Part shown: positions 23,792 to 34,137 of the stretch, in pieces
Layout of the letters: the number at the start of each line of letters is the position of its first letter
Numbering within the stretch: the stretch's first letter is position 1
Assembly (NCBI RefSeq): GCF_004135735.1
Contig: NZ_CP012670.1
Location: forward strand, 4,361,501 to 4,425,500
Origin: Sorangium cellulosum
Lineage (GTDB): Bacteria > Myxococcota_A > Polyangia > Polyangiales > Polyangiaceae
Reading direction: 5' to 3'
DNA length: 64,000 bases
Position numbers and translations under genes: made by a program
Notes under the pieces: generated by a model
The model's input: only the letters and a program-made list of their open reading frames with translations
The model's database searches: none
What the model was told of the DNA's origin: nothing

Positions 23792-23886
23792 GACAGCCCT
23801 CGTTTCTTTGCCGCCGGTCCCTGGCGGGTGCGCTCCACATGCTGCCGTGTGGGCGTGGAGCACGGCCCTGGAGACTTCAATACGGC
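23699..23886. repeat. Dispersed repeat shared with 33237-33426
   Basis: From GAGCAGCAGCGCGGTGATCG to about AGACTTCAATACGGCA the sequence is nearly identical to 33237-33426. It covers the 5' end and upstream region of the small membrane protein gene. The two copies bracket the RHS/STAND/IS481 block. Confidence 0.8.
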
Positions 23887-24002
23887 ACCGGATGATCTCA
23901 CCGGCCGACCGCGCCGGGCCGCCGTCGCGCCCGTCCTCCGCGCCGCCGGGCAATCCGTCAGCCCCCTTGCCGCCGACGCTCGAGTGCCCGCCGTCCGCCT
24001 CG

Positions 24003-24150
24003 CTAGGGCTCGCCGCCGTCGCCGCCCTGGCCACCGTCGGACGTCTCGATCTCGCTGTCGCGCACGGTCACCCCGGTGTGCAGCGCGACGAGGCCGATGC
24101 TCGGGTAGCAGGACGACGGAACGGAAGACGGCGAGCCGGAAGGGAGAAAG
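24003..24150 (-). pseudogene. C-terminal fragment of a Gly-rich repeat protein
   Basis: Minus strand reads CYPSIGLVALHTGVTVRDSE then IETSDGGQGGDGGEP and stop. This style (solenoid strand followed by GGxGGDGG) is typical of the ends of large glycine-rich surface proteins of myxobacteria. Only this end remains; upstream is the minisatellite. Similar Gly-rich scraps lie near 38750, 45690 and 53230. Confidence 0.45.
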
Positions 24151-24169
24151 GCACCCGAGACGGCGACGG

Positions 24170-24440
24170 GGCTGCGCAGGAGACCACCGGGGCTGCGTAG
24201 GAGACCACCGGGGCTGCGCAGGAGCCGGACGGTTGTAACAAAGGACACCAATGGAGGCGCCCAGGAGGGGCACGGGGCCGCGTAGGACGGCGGCGACTGT
24301 TGCATAGGACACCAACGGCGGTGCACAGGAGGGCGCCGAGGCCGCGCAGGAGGGCGCCGGGACCGCACAGGAGGGCGCCGGGGGCTGCGCAGGAGGCCCA
24401 CCGGGGCCGCACAGGACGGCGCTGGGGCTTCTCCAGGAGT
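24170..24440. repeat. 21-bp minisatellite, locus 1
   Basis: About ten degenerate units of GCYGCRCAGGAGGGCGCCGGG, period 21 bp, with two longer units carrying an ACAAAGGACACCAATGG-type insert. In one frame it would encode AAQEGAG heptapeptides, but no stable frame spans the block. The same repeat occurs at 36357 and 50692. Confidence 0.85.
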
Positions 24441-24442
24441 GT

Positions 24443-25945
24443 ACGAGCGGAGCCCTGGTAACAGTTCTGACCGGGAGCAGCGGTGACACTTCCTTGAGCT
24501 ACGGGCCCCTGCTCCGGGAGGACTGGGAACAGGGGCCGGATCCTCGTCGACGCGACACGCTCACCGCGCTCTCTCGGACCGCCAGGATCTATACACGAAC
24601 CGCTTCCCGCGGTCTCGGTACACGCGAGCCTCTCCTCACGTTCCGGCGTGAGTGCGCGCAGGTCACCGTGCCTTGGCGAGCTGCAGCTCCTTGTTCTTCA
24701 AGGTGACCTGCGCGAGCAGAACCGGCCCGTAGTACAGCTCCCAGACGTCGTCGGCGATCGGAAGCAGCCCCACGGGTTCGTTGGCGATCAGCTTGGAGAC
24801 GAAGGTGTTCGCGCCACCGAACTGAAGCCGACCCATGTCCCCCACGCGTCGCACGGCCATCGTGTCCGGATACTCCGGCGAGGAGGGCTTGCTCGGCATC
24901 GTCCGCCGCGACGGCGTGTAGCGCGAAGCCGGCGTCCTCTGGCCGAGCGCCTCGTGAGGCCGCTGGTCATTGTACTCGTGCCGGAAGCGGTCGAAGACGC
25001 GCTGCTGCGCCGCGAGCGTGGCTTCGGGCGGCGATGTCGCCTCCGCCTTCAGCGTCTTGTGCATGCGCTCGTGCCGGCCGTTCTGCTGCGGTTTGCCGGG
25101 CTCAATGCGCTCGGGAACCACGCCGAGCTTGATCCAGCTCACCGACAGCGCCGAGAGCCCTCCAATGCCCTGCGTGGCGAACGGCGGGCCGTTATCGGAG
25201 CGGATACGATTCGGCAGCCCAAACTCGCGGAACGCGCGCTCGAAGTGCGGCCGCACCGAGGCCTCGTCCGGCTTCGCTACGCCCTCGCATTTGAGCAAGT
25301 ACCGCGACGCCTGGTCCGTCAACGTCAGCGGGTGGCACCGGGTCTTGTCGCCAAGCGCGAAATGCCCCTTGAAATCGGCGCACCATGTGTCATTAGGCTG
25401 CTCCGCTGGAGCCAGCGTCGACGGCATCGCTGACGTCGGCATCACCACGCGGCGCCGCCGGGGCCGGATCAGCCCGTGTTTCTTGAGCAGCTCGCCGATG
25501 GTGCTCGTCGCCGGCAGCCCCTCAAGGCCCATGCTCTCCAGCCGGGCGCGCAGCTTCTTCGGACCCCAGGTGGGTCGCTCCTTCCGCAGCTCGACCAGCG
25601 CGTTGACGATCGCCGCTGGCGTCGCATGCGGGAACGTGTGCGCCACGGGCCGCCGCTCCTCCAGACCACGAGGTCCGGCTTGCTCGTAACGCTCCACCCA
25701 CTTGTACCCCGTCTTCCGGCTGATGCCGAACCGTCGGCACAGCTCCGCGAACGTCTCGTCCGACTCGTTGACCTGCGCGATGAACTGAAGCCTCTCGTCC
25801 ACTGAACATGTCTCTTTCCAGGGCACCAGCGATCCTCCGTCGCCGACCCTCTACGACATGTGTCACCCAGGCTCCCGGTCCGTCCGGGTGCTACCCAGGC
25901 TCCCGGTCTGAACCGTTACCCAGGCCACCGGTCCGTACCGAGGGC
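24443..25945. mobile_element. IS481-family insertion sequence
   Basis: One intact transposase gene lies between related ends. Outward from the gene both ends read TGTCACC..CTCCCGGTC.. then GAAC.GTTACC; the right end has three tandem YACCCAGGCTCCCGGTCYG-like units (about 25867-25940), the left end a single degenerate set (24446-24485). These are probable transposase-binding sites. Exact tips and target duplication could not be fixed by eye. Confidence 0.75.
24663..25826 (-). CDS. IS481-family transposase
   Basis: A 387-residue DDE transposase. N-terminal HTH part DETFAELCRRFGISRKTGYK and VERYEQAGPRGLEERRP, second HTH-like helix in WGPKKLRARLESMGL, then an RNase H fold with Asp in WCADFKGHF, Asp in IRSDNGPPFA and Glu in QQNGRHERMHKTLKAE; the RPHEALGQRTPASRY motif that follows is diagnostic for this group. 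All three catalytic residues are present and the frame is open, so it may be active. Its C-terminal 80 residues bind DNA or dimerise in relatives. Confidence 0.9.
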   Translation of the reverse strand: MPWKETCSVDERLQFIAQVNESDETFAELCRRFGISRKTGYKWVERYEQAGPRGLEERRPVAHTFPHATPAAIVNALVELRKERPTWGPKKLRARLESMGLEGLPATSTIGELLKKHGLIRPRRRRVVMPTSAMPSTLAPAEQPNDTWCADFKGHFALGDKTRCHPLTLTDQASRYLLKCEGVAKPDEASVRPHFERAFREFGLPNRIRSDNGPPFATQGIGGLSALSVSWIKLGVVPERIEPGKPQQNGRHERMHKTLKAEATSPPEATLAAQQRVFDRFRHEYNDQRPHEALGQRTPASRYTPSRRTMPSKPSSPEYPDTMAVRRVGDMGRLQFGGANTFVSKLIANEPVGLLPIADDVWELYYGPVLLAQVTLKNKELQLAKAR

Positions 25946-25996
25946 CCATGGGCTGCGCAGGACGGCCCAGGGGTATCGAAGCGTGTGCGCACGCGG

Positions 25997-27070
25997 TCAC
26001 CCCACGCGGTGCAACCACCTTCCGGCGAGCGCCACCTCCTCTGCGGCCGCAAGCACGGTCTCCTCCCCTCCGGCTCGACGGAAGAGGCCGGCGAGCTGCG
26101 CCACGCTCGCCCATCCCTGGAAGACACCGGCCAGCGACGGAGTCCCCGAGGCGTCCAGCAGGCTCGCCGAAAGCAGCCGCGCCGCATCGGCGGGGCTCAT
26201 CCAGGGGGCGGCCCCGCAGAGATCGCCGAGCGCGTCGGCGTCGTGGCCTCCTGCCTCGAAGGCAAGCACCGCACGCCGTGCCGCCTCGGCGCGCATCGAT
26301 TCAGGGAGCGCCCCTGCAAGCCGCGCCAGCGCGCCAGTCCGCGCATAGCTCCCGGAGGGCTCGACGCACCCCTCCGCGATGCGTAAAGCCGCTTCGTCCC
26401 CCAGGAGCGCGACCGAAGCGGAAGGGTGCTCCTTGACCCGATGGCACCGCTCCTCCGGGGCGAGCTCCTCGAAGAGTGCCCGCACCTCCTCCACCGGCCG
26501 CCGGCCCGGAGGGAGCGCCTCACCCAGGCGAAGCAACGCGTCCGCCCGGTAGCCTGCGCTGCTCCCCGCCCACCGCAGCACGAGCGCGCGCGCCTCGTCC
26601 TCTCGCCCGACCGAGACCAGGCGTGCACCGAGCGCATGCACCGGCCAGACCGGGACCTCCTCGAGCGCCCTCTCCAGGAGAGGCTCGGACAGGTAAGGCG
26701 TCACGGCCTCGGCTTCCTCCCTGGTCTCGAAGCACCAGGGCGCCCAGCGTCGTTCGATCTCCTGGACAGCACGAGCTCTCGCCTCTGCCGGCAGCGCGGC
26801 GAGCAACCGGGCGAGGACGCGGATCCGCTGGGGCGCAGGCAGGGAACGCGAAGCCCGCTCCAGCGCGACGGCGGAAGCTTCGCTCCCCCTCGGCCCAGGC
26901 ACGAGCGCGGGCGGCGCCCCTCCCGCGCGCGCGATGGCCTCTGCCGCGACCTCCTGGGCTTCCTCTTCGGGGAGCAGGCCCGCCGCCGCGACGAGCCCCC
27001 AGACCGCATCCCCCTCCTCCGACCGGCGCGCAGCGGCCAGCGCGAAGCGCGCAACCCGGATGCGCCTCTC
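25997..27070 (-). pseudogene. STAND/helical-repeat paralogue lacking the ATPase domain
   Basis: About 355 codons of helical-repeat protein: RIRVLARLLAALPAEARARA, LSEPLLERALEEVP, APWMSPADAARLLSASLLDA and VAQLAGLFRRAGGEETVLAA. The last segment aligns well with the C-terminal part of the STAND protein at 30582 (APWMSLATAARLFVVSLGDA, VEQLAPLIARIGGDEALAAA). The NTPase half is missing; upstream of about 27070 the frame is only the reverse complement of the RHS gene start. It ends GRWLHRVG without the DDGR tail. Divergent from the RHS gene, so it may have lost its 5' half when RHS arrived. Confidence 0.6.
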
Positions 27071-27184
27071 GCCCTCCGCCGCCTCCGGGTTGGGCCGACC
27101 CGGGTTGGGCCGACCCGGGCTTCCCGCCTGCCCTTCCTGCCGCAGCCGCTCCGCACGCCCGGTTCGCTGGCGTATCCTCGGCGC

Positions 27185-30100
27185 ATGGCCCGTACCGCCC
27201 CGGTCCCGAACATCCCTGCCATCCCCGGCATGAACCCCGGCGTCTTCGTCATGGGCGGAGGAGGAGGCGGCGGTGGGAGCGGGACGCGCGGCGGCAACGG
27301 GTCGAAGAACGGCCAAGGCTCCGACGGAAAGAACGGAGGCAGCGGCGCCAGCGGCGGTGGCAAGAGCGCCTGCGGTTCCCCCGGGAAGGACGGCGGCGGA
27401 TGCCCCCAGCACCACGGCGGGAGCAGCAGCGGCGCGGCGTCGCATGGAGATCCCATCGACGTCATCACCGGCCGCGTGTTCACCGCGCCCGTCGTGGACC
27501 TCGATCTTCCAGGGCCGCTACCGCTCGAGCTCGCGCGCTCCTATTCCACGACCAGCCGCGAGCGGGATATCGGCCTTGGCCACGGCTGGACGCACAGCTT
27601 CGCCTGGGAGGTCGAGCTGCGCCGCGGCGGCGGCCCGAAGGTCTGGACGGACGATGGCCTTGACGTGTCCTTCGGCGTCGTCGAGCGGGGCACGGGCGTG
27701 ATCGGACCGCACGGATGGGTGCTCCACCGGCACGAGGAGGGGTTCGCGCTCGACGTGCCCGACGGCACGCGGCGAATCTTCGAGCCGGATCTCGGCGACC
27801 CGGCGCGCCGGCGCTTCCGCCTCGCTCGAGTCGAAGATCGCGCCGGGAACCGGATCCAGCTCCACTACCGGGGAGCATCGCTCTCGCGCATCGTCGACTC
27901 CGTTGGCCGGACAGTTCGTGTCCTGACGACACACGAGGGGCAGATCGCGGCGCTCGAGATCGTGTGCGCGTCCGGGAGGGTCGTGCGCGCCGCGACGTAC
28001 GAGCACGACCCAGCGGGGAATCTCGCCAAGGTCACCGACGCGGACGGCCACGCGACGGCGTACACGTACGACGACGACCATCGGCTCTCGTCGTACCGCC
28101 TGCCGACAGGCCTGGTCTTCTTCTTCCGCTACGATCGAGAGGGGCGCGGCATCGAGACGTGGGGGAGCATGAGAGCGGCGTCGATCCGTGCCTCGAGGAC
28201 GACTTGCCTGCTCTCCTCGCGGACGGGCACACCAGGGCCAAGGGGATCCACCACGTCAAGATCGACTATGGCCCTCACGGTTACAGCGAGGTCGCCGACG
28301 CCGCGTGCGTGTTCCGGTACTTCGGCAACGCGCACGGTAAGGCTGACAAGGCGGTGGCGAACGGCCGCGTCTTCACCCGGACCTACGATGCGCGCGGGCA
28401 CCTGACGTCGTACACGGACGCGATGGGCGCGACCACACGCTGGGAACGCGACCTGCTCGGCAACGAGACGCGCGTGATCGACGCGCTCGGCCAGGAGACG
28501 CGCATCGAGCGCCTGCCGAACGGAGACATCACCCGAGTCGTCGATCCGGGCGGCGGCGAGACGGTCGTCGAGTACACGAAAGACGCGGCCCTCATCAAGG
28601 ATCCTGCAGGCGCGCTGTTCGAGCTGCGCTACGACGCGCGCGGGCTGCCCATGCAGACGATGGCCCCCAACGGGCGGGGCCGGCGTTATCGCTACGACGA
28701 CCACGCCAACGCCGTCGAGGCTTCGGACGAGCGCGGCGTCGTGCTCTGGCAAGCGACGTACGATGAGCTCGGGCGCTGCACATCGGTTCGCGACGAGAGC
28801 GGCGCGGTCACCTCCTACAAGTACAGCAACAATTGGCTAGTCGTGTCCATGGAAGAGCCGGGCGGGCAGATCTGGCGGTTCGTTCACGATGGCCTGGGCA
28901 ATGTGGTCGAGGAGATCGAGCCCGGCGGGCGGCGGACTGTCCTCCGTCGGGGCGGCACCGGCTCGCTCGCCGAGGCGCGGCTGCCCGACGGGAGCACGGT
29001 CCGGCTGCGTTATGACCGCAAGGAGCGGCTCGTTCGCATCGTCAACGCGCGGGGGGAGACGTACTCGTTCAAGCTCGGGCCGACCGGGCTGAAGCAGCAC
29101 GAGCACACCTTCGACGGCCGCGAGATCAGCTACGATCATGATCTCGCGGGCCGCGTCGTGCGCGTGTCGTTCGCGAGCGGCCATGCGGTGTTTCTCGAGC
29201 GCGACCTCCTCGGGCGCATCGTGAAGCGGCCGCGCGCCGACGGGACCGAAGAGACGTTCGAGCACGACTTCCGCGACGATGTGCTGGCAGCCGAGACCGC
29301 GTCCGGCAGGGTGGAGTTCGTGCGCAACGCCGTGGGCGCGATCGTCAAGGAGCGGCAGATCGTGGACGGCGAAGTGTTCGAGGCCCAGGTCGAGCACGAC
29401 GCCATCGGCCTTCCCGTGCGCCTCCGGACGTCGCTCGGCCACACGGCGGAGTGGCGCCGGAACTACGCGGGTCACAGCTTCACGCTGCGGCTCGACGAGG
29501 CCGAGGAGATGCATGTGCGGCTCGACCTTGCCGGGCGCGAGATCGAGCGTGCGCTGTCGCGCGGCGGGCGCGTGCTGCTGCGCTATGATCTTGCGGGCAG
29601 GCTGGCCGAGAGGCAGGTCACGTCGCCAGCGCTGGAGCGGCGGGTGCGCCCGGGGGAGCCCGCGTGGACGGGCGAGCGGGAGCCCGCGACGATCCATCAG
29701 CGGATGGAGTACAGCGCGTCCTCCGAGCTCGCGGCCCTGTGGGATGCGCGGTACGGGTGGACGCGCTACCAGCACGATGCGCTCGGACAGCTCGTCGCGG
29801 TGGCGCCGGAGGGCGCGCGCGGCGAGCTCTTCGCCTACGACCCGGCCGGCAACGTGCACGACGCGAGCGGGACGGGCGCAAGCCAGGAGTACGGCGGCGG
29901 CGATCTGCTCGTGCGCGCGGGCACGACAGCGCTCGTCTGGGACGAATTCGGCAGGCTGACCGAGCGGCGCGCGCGGACCGATGCGGGCGAGCGCGTCACG
30001 TCGTACAGGTGGGCAGAGGCGGGTACGCTGTCCGAGGTGGTCCTGCCGGACGGGAGCGTGATCGACTATGCGTACGACGCGTTCGCGCGGCGGCTGAAGA

Positions 30101-30750
30101 AGGAGGTCTACCGGAGAGGCGCCGACGGGAGCCGGCAGCTCCTCCGGCGCACACGGTTCTACTGGCACGGGAGCACCCTGCTGCACGAGGTCACCGACGC
30201 TGACGAGGTGAGGTTCGAGCGGCGGTATTGCTTCGATGACGACGGCGAGCCGCTGGCGCACCGGGAGATCGTCCGGCGCGGCGGCGACATCCGCGAAGCC
30301 GCGTGGGTCTACTATGTCAACGACCTGGCCGGATTCCCGGAGCGGCTCCTCGGCGGCGACGGCCAGATCACCGCTGAGATCGCGAGGACGGCGTGGGGCG
30401 AGGCCGCGATGCGCGAGGGAGCGCGAGCGGCGACGCCGCTCAGGTTCCTCGGGCACTACGCCGACGCGGAGACGGGGCTCCACTACAACCGCTACCGCTA
30501 CTACGATCCGGCGCTCGGCCGGTACATCTCGCCGGATCCGGTGGAGCCGCTCGGCGGGCTCAACACATTCAGGAGAGTTCGATGGAGGGACCGTTCTTTG
30601 GTGAAGGCCAGTCCAAGGCATTCGAGGCACTGCGAGCCTGGCATGAAGCGGGGCGCCCGTCAGCGTGCGTCGTCCATGGCCCCTCCGGCGCAGGGAAGAG
30701 CACGGTCGTCGAACGCTTCTTCCGCTCGATCATGGGTCCTGACACCCTGA
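27185..30750 (+). pseudogene. RHS/YD-repeat protein with frameshift, toxin tip lost
   Basis: The start MARTAPVPNIPAIPGMNPGV followed by a Gly-rich linker and DPIDVITGRVFTAPVVDLDL is a PAAR-like/prePAAR N-terminus plus the DUF6531 entry of RHS toxins. YD repeats then run for about 1000 residues to the core-end motif RYYDPALGRYISPDPVEPLG GLNTF (two parts, near 30500-30567). At 28150-28156 a G-run (TGGGGGAGC) is one base short: frame 2 must continue as EHESGV..DDLPALLA in frame 1. After GLNTF at 30570 the normal NPxxxxDPxG region and toxin are absent; instead the DNA goes straight into the ribosome binding site of the next gene. Secreted polymorphic toxin, now disabled unless the base is a sequencing error. 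Confidence 0.85.
30571..30577 (+). promoter_or_regulatory. Ribosome binding site of the STAND gene
   Basis: AGGAGAG stands 4 bp before the ATG at 30582, inside what would be the last codons of the RHS core. It fixes the start of the STAND gene and shows that the junction is functional. Confidence 0.75.
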
Positions 30751-33218
30751 AGCTCCTCGTCCACGCCGGACGCAGTTTTTGCGCGGCATTCGAGGAGGAA
30801 GTGCTCGCGCGGCTCTCGGCTGGCCCATGGCCCGAAGGCACGGGATTCGACGAGCTTCACTTCGGTGTCCGCACGAGCCTCGTGAACCGCATCGCGAACT
30901 GGGGCGGCGAGGACGGCCAGCCGCAGCTCTTGATGGGCCTGCTCGCGCCTGATGCCTGCGTGGACTGGCCGGACGACCCTCGCCGCTCGGTGCTGGACGA
31001 GCCAGGCCCCGCCGCGCGTGTGCTGGTGACGGTCTCCGGCGCGCGCGACGTTGCCGAGCGGTGGGCAGAGCGGCTCGGTCTCCGCGCCGCGGACGTGACG
31101 TATGTCTCGGTCGACGGATTCCGCCTGGAGGACGTCGAGCCATCTCTCCGCGACCATCTCGCCTGGGCGGCGGTTGACGGTCCAGGTCCACGCGCCCATG
31201 TGGACGCGATCGCGAGATCGCTCCGCGATCGCGGCGCGGCTCCGCTGGAAGAGCTCATGACGACCCTCGCGTGCGCCTTCGCGCCGCTCGACGCGACCGA
31301 GCTGGCGCCGCTCCTCGGCGCGCACGTCGCCGAGGTGATCGGCTCTCTCGACACGCACCGCGAGGCCGTGGAGCCGGTTCTCCAGTGGTGTGAAGAGGGT
31401 CGTCACATTCGCTTTCGTCATGAAACGCTGCGCGCCGCCTGGGTGGCCGCGCACCCGGAGCACGTCGCGCTCGCTGAGCAGCGGTTCGCGGAGGCTGCCC
31501 GGGCGCTCGTTCGCACCTGGGAGAGCGTCGATACAGGCGAGAGGGGCGCGGTCACCTACCTCCGCCGGTACGCCGGCGATCACCTCGTCTCCGCCGGCGC
31601 GCCGCGCGCCGATCTCCTTCCGCTCGGTGCACCGCGGTGGGCATGGCCGCGCTCGCGCGAGGATCTCGCTGCGCGCCGGGCGGAGCTGGGGCGCGTGCGA
31701 CGCTCGATGTCGGCGCCGCTTGGCGCCTCCGACGCCAGGGAGATCCCGCCCGACGCGCTGTCGAGCTTCGTGCGGATCGCGCTCGCGCAGGGCGCGCTCG
31801 CGACGCTGCACCGCGCGTGGCCTCCTGAAGCCGACCGGGCTGACGAGGAGGCGTGGAGCGACACGGAGCGGGCGCTCGTCGTCTCACTCTTCGCTCTCGC
31901 GGCGCGCGCCTCTCCCTCGCTGCGCGCGGACATCGAGGCGCCCGCGCTCGACGTCGTGAGGCGGACAGGCGCGGCATGGCGCGGTGATGGCTGGGAAGAT
32001 GCGCTCGCATTGCTCACCGCCGCGCGCGCTGCGTCGGGCGACGAGGCGTCGACGTTCGCTCGGTGGGCGGTCTCGGCCACGTGGCGCGCGGAAGGAGGGC
32101 CCGACAGCACCTTGAGCGCGTGGCTCACGGCGGCCGACTTCCTGCCGCGCGCCGAGGCGGAAGCGCTCGTCCAGCAAGCCATCCAGCGCGCGCTGTCGAG
32201 CGCGAAGCCGGGGCAGGCGCTCGCGCGGCTCGCCACGGCGAAAGGGATGGGGCGGAACCAGGCGCTCGCCCTCCTCCGCGCGGCGGTCCCTCTTCCACCG
32301 ACGTCCCGCGCCAACGCGCTGGCGCCCCTCTTGCCAGTGCTGCCCGATGCAGAGCGGACCCTCGCTGTCTCGATGTCCTTCGATGCGTTGTTTGCCGACC
32401 ACGACGAGGGCGCCGAGAGGCACGACGTCGGCGCGTGCACCGCGGCCCTGCTTCCCTTCCTCGGGCTGGCCGAGCTCTCCAGCCTGCTGGACGAGGCCCT
32501 CCCGCCCCCTTCCGCGATGGCCGTCCGGTTCGCCGAGCTCGGCGATCCGGAACGCGCGCTCGGCATCGTCCGAGAGCTCTGTGGCAGCGGGATCTTCGCC
32601 GCTCGTCCGCTGCTCTGCGCCGCAGCGACCGAGGGAGGCCGCTCCCTCGTGCAAGCGGCGCGCGACGCGGTGGCCTCGCTGGAGCCCCCGTGGGTCGCCG
32701 CGGGGCTCGTGTGTGATCACGCGGCCGAAGCGATCCAGGTGCTCGGGCTCGAGGCGGCGGTGGCGATCGCCGAAGGTGGCGGCGGAGGTGGCTCGGAAGC
32801 CGCGCGCATCATGGCCCTCGCGGCGCTCTGCCTCGCCGCCCCCGAGCCGTCGCGCCCCACGCTCGCGGCGCGCGCCGTCACTGCTTACCACGACGACCGG
32901 GGCACCGAGGCTCTGGAGAGCGTGGTGCGCTGCGCTCCCTGGATGTCGCTCGCGACGGCGGCAAGGCTGTTCGTCGTGAGCCTCGGGGACGCGGCGGAGG
33001 ACGCCTCGCTCGTCTCGACCCTGAGCCGCTGGGGCGGCGTGGAGCAGCTCGCGCCCCTCATCGCGCGTATCGGCGGAGATGAAGCGCTCGCTGCCGCCGC
33101 GAGCGTTCTCTCCGAGGCGCTCCGGTGGAAATTGCGGGCAAACGCCGGATCGAAGGAATGCTCGACGTCCGGGGTCGTGCCCGCGGGACTCGACGATGGA
33201 CGTTCCACGATGGAATGA
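30582..33218 (+). CDS. STAND-type NTPase with helical repeats
   Basis: An 878-residue protein. Walker A GPSGAGKST at residues 33-41, a NACHT/STAND-like continuation, and a winged-helix-like segment (TTLACAFAPLDATELAPLLG, RHIRFRHETLRAAWVAAHPE, about residues 225-300) precede some 500 residues of Ala-rich helical repeats, the usual sensor region. The Walker B is not sharp. It ends PAGLDDGRSTME, a tail shared with fragments at 8655 and 8782. It sits exactly where the toxin tip and immunity gene of the upstream RHS gene would be, so it is either an inserted defence protein or a regulator tied to RHS loci; the truncated paralogue at 25997 flanks the other side of the same RHS gene. Confidence 0.72.
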   Translation: MEGPFFGEGQSKAFEALRAWHEAGRPSACVVHGPSGAGKSTVVERFFRSIMGPDTLKLLVHAGRSFCAAFEEEVLARLSAGPWPEGTGFDELHFGVRTSLVNRIANWGGEDGQPQLLMGLLAPDACVDWPDDPRRSVLDEPGPAARVLVTVSGARDVAERWAERLGLRAADVTYVSVDGFRLEDVEPSLRDHLAWAAVDGPGPRAHVDAIARSLRDRGAAPLEELMTTLACAFAPLDATELAPLLGAHVAEVIGSLDTHREAVEPVLQWCEEGRHIRFRHETLRAAWVAAHPEHVALAEQRFAEAARALVRTWESVDTGERGAVTYLRRYAGDHLVSAGAPRADLLPLGAPRWAWPRSREDLAARRAELGRVRRSMSAPLGASDAREIPPDALSSFVRIALAQGALATLHRAWPPEADRADEEAWSDTERALVVSLFALAARASPSLRADIEAPALDVVRRTGAAWRGDGWEDALALLTAARAASGDEASTFARWAVSATWRAEGGPDSTLSAWLTAADFLPRAEAEALVQQAIQRALSSAKPGQALARLATAKGMGRNQALALLRAAVPLPPTSRANALAPLLPVLPDAERTLAVSMSFDALFADHDEGAERHDVGACTAALLPFLGLAELSSLLDEALPPPSAMAVRFAELGDPERALGIVRELCGSGIFAARPLLCAAATEGGRSLVQAARDAVASLEPPWVAAGLVCDHAAEAIQVLGLEAAVAIAEGGGGGGSEAARIMALAALCLAAPEPSRPTLAARAVTAYHDDRGTEALESVVRCAPWMSLATAARLFVVSLGDAAEDASLVSTLSRWGGVEQLAPLIARIGGDEALAAAASVLSEALRWKLRANAGSKECSTSGVVPAGLDDGRSTME

Positions 33219-33236
33219 TGGCCGATTCGTGATTTC

Positions 33237-33426
33237 CGAGCAGCAGCGCGGTGATCGCGAGGTGCCCGATCCCGGTGACGACCCACGCCCACGCGCCCAC
33301 CTGAAACAGCACCTGTGCACGGCACCTCATGACAGCCCTCGTCTCTTTGCCGCCGGTCCCGGGCGGGGGCGCTCCACATGCTGCCGTTTGGACCTGGAGC
33401 ACGGCCCCGGAGATTTCAATACGGCA
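33237..33426 (-). pseudogene. Small membrane protein gene, truncated (copy 2) and dispersed repeat
   Basis: Second copy of the repeat at 23699. It has the start (33330) MRCRAQVLFQVGAWAWVVTG, IGHLAITALLLG and then breaks at 33237, 18 bp after the STAND stop codon. Promoter-proximal DNA upstream of the start is conserved to about 33426. No functional protein is likely. Confidence 0.7.
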
Positions 33427-34137
33427 TCGTTCGCGCGGGCCGCCCCGGGAGGCCAGTTCGCGCCCCATTTCCGCGGATCTGCGTGGCCGCTTACACGCGT
33501 GCGGCCGACGTCGCTGCGCGCCCTGCTCGAGCGTCCGAGCCGCCGGCGGTTCTCGCGGGTGGACCCGAGCGCCAGCACCGGGTTCCTCGAGGTGCGGCGC
33601 GCGCGCTTCGAGGAACTGGCCGAGGGCGGCGCCGTGGTGGCCGCGCGCGACCTCGAATACGTGGTCGCCGCGGCCGCTCGGCGCGCTGACCGTCTCGACC
33701 ACGCTGCTCGCGCGCGCGCCGTGCGGATAGGACAAGCAAACGCGTTCCGCAATGTCAAGATTCTCGGAGCCGCTCCTGACTCGTGCAGTCCGACTGTACG
33801 AGCTCATTGACACAACGGGCCTTATGCGACCAGGCAGGCCTTCCACGCCTGAAACGCCTGGGATTACCGCGACGTAGCACCAATCGGAGGGCATCCTACC
33901 GTATAGCTGTACCCTACTGCCTCCTGGAGCGCGAGCGCCTCGATACCTTCCGCGTGAGCGCACCGTTGAACAGTCTCAGAGCGGGCGGGCACTCACCGAA
34001 GTAGCACCGACGCCAGATCGCCGGCCCGTCCGTAGACCTGGGTCGCCGGTGCTCTCACGCGCCAAGTCTCCCGCTGTTCTCGGGAGCTCGCGGCGCGCGT
34101 TCTTCTTCCACCCAATTCTTTTCCACGAGGAGCGCGC
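33427..34137. other. Gap with possible gene scraps
   Basis: Only one stretch, plus strand 33575-33740 (STGFLEVRRARFEELAEGGA then VVAARDLEYVVAAAARRA), has protein-like composition, and I cannot name it. From 33780 to 34110 composition is mixed and lower in GC, with no coding signal. A GAGGAG ribosome binding site at 34126 belongs to the next gene. Confidence 0.4.

Noticed and set aside
24170..24440. Coding heptapeptide repeat (AAQEGAG)
   Set aside because: Period is a multiple of three, but stops and frame changes interrupt it and no ribosome binding site or start precedes it.
27071..27445. 5' extension of the minus-strand STAND paralogue
   Set aside because: It is the reverse complement of the RHS1 N-terminal region, whose prePAAR start and Gly linker are conserved in RHS2.
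28837..30630. 597-residue minus-strand frame
   Set aside because: Antisense shadow of the YD-repeat region, typical of very high GC DNA.
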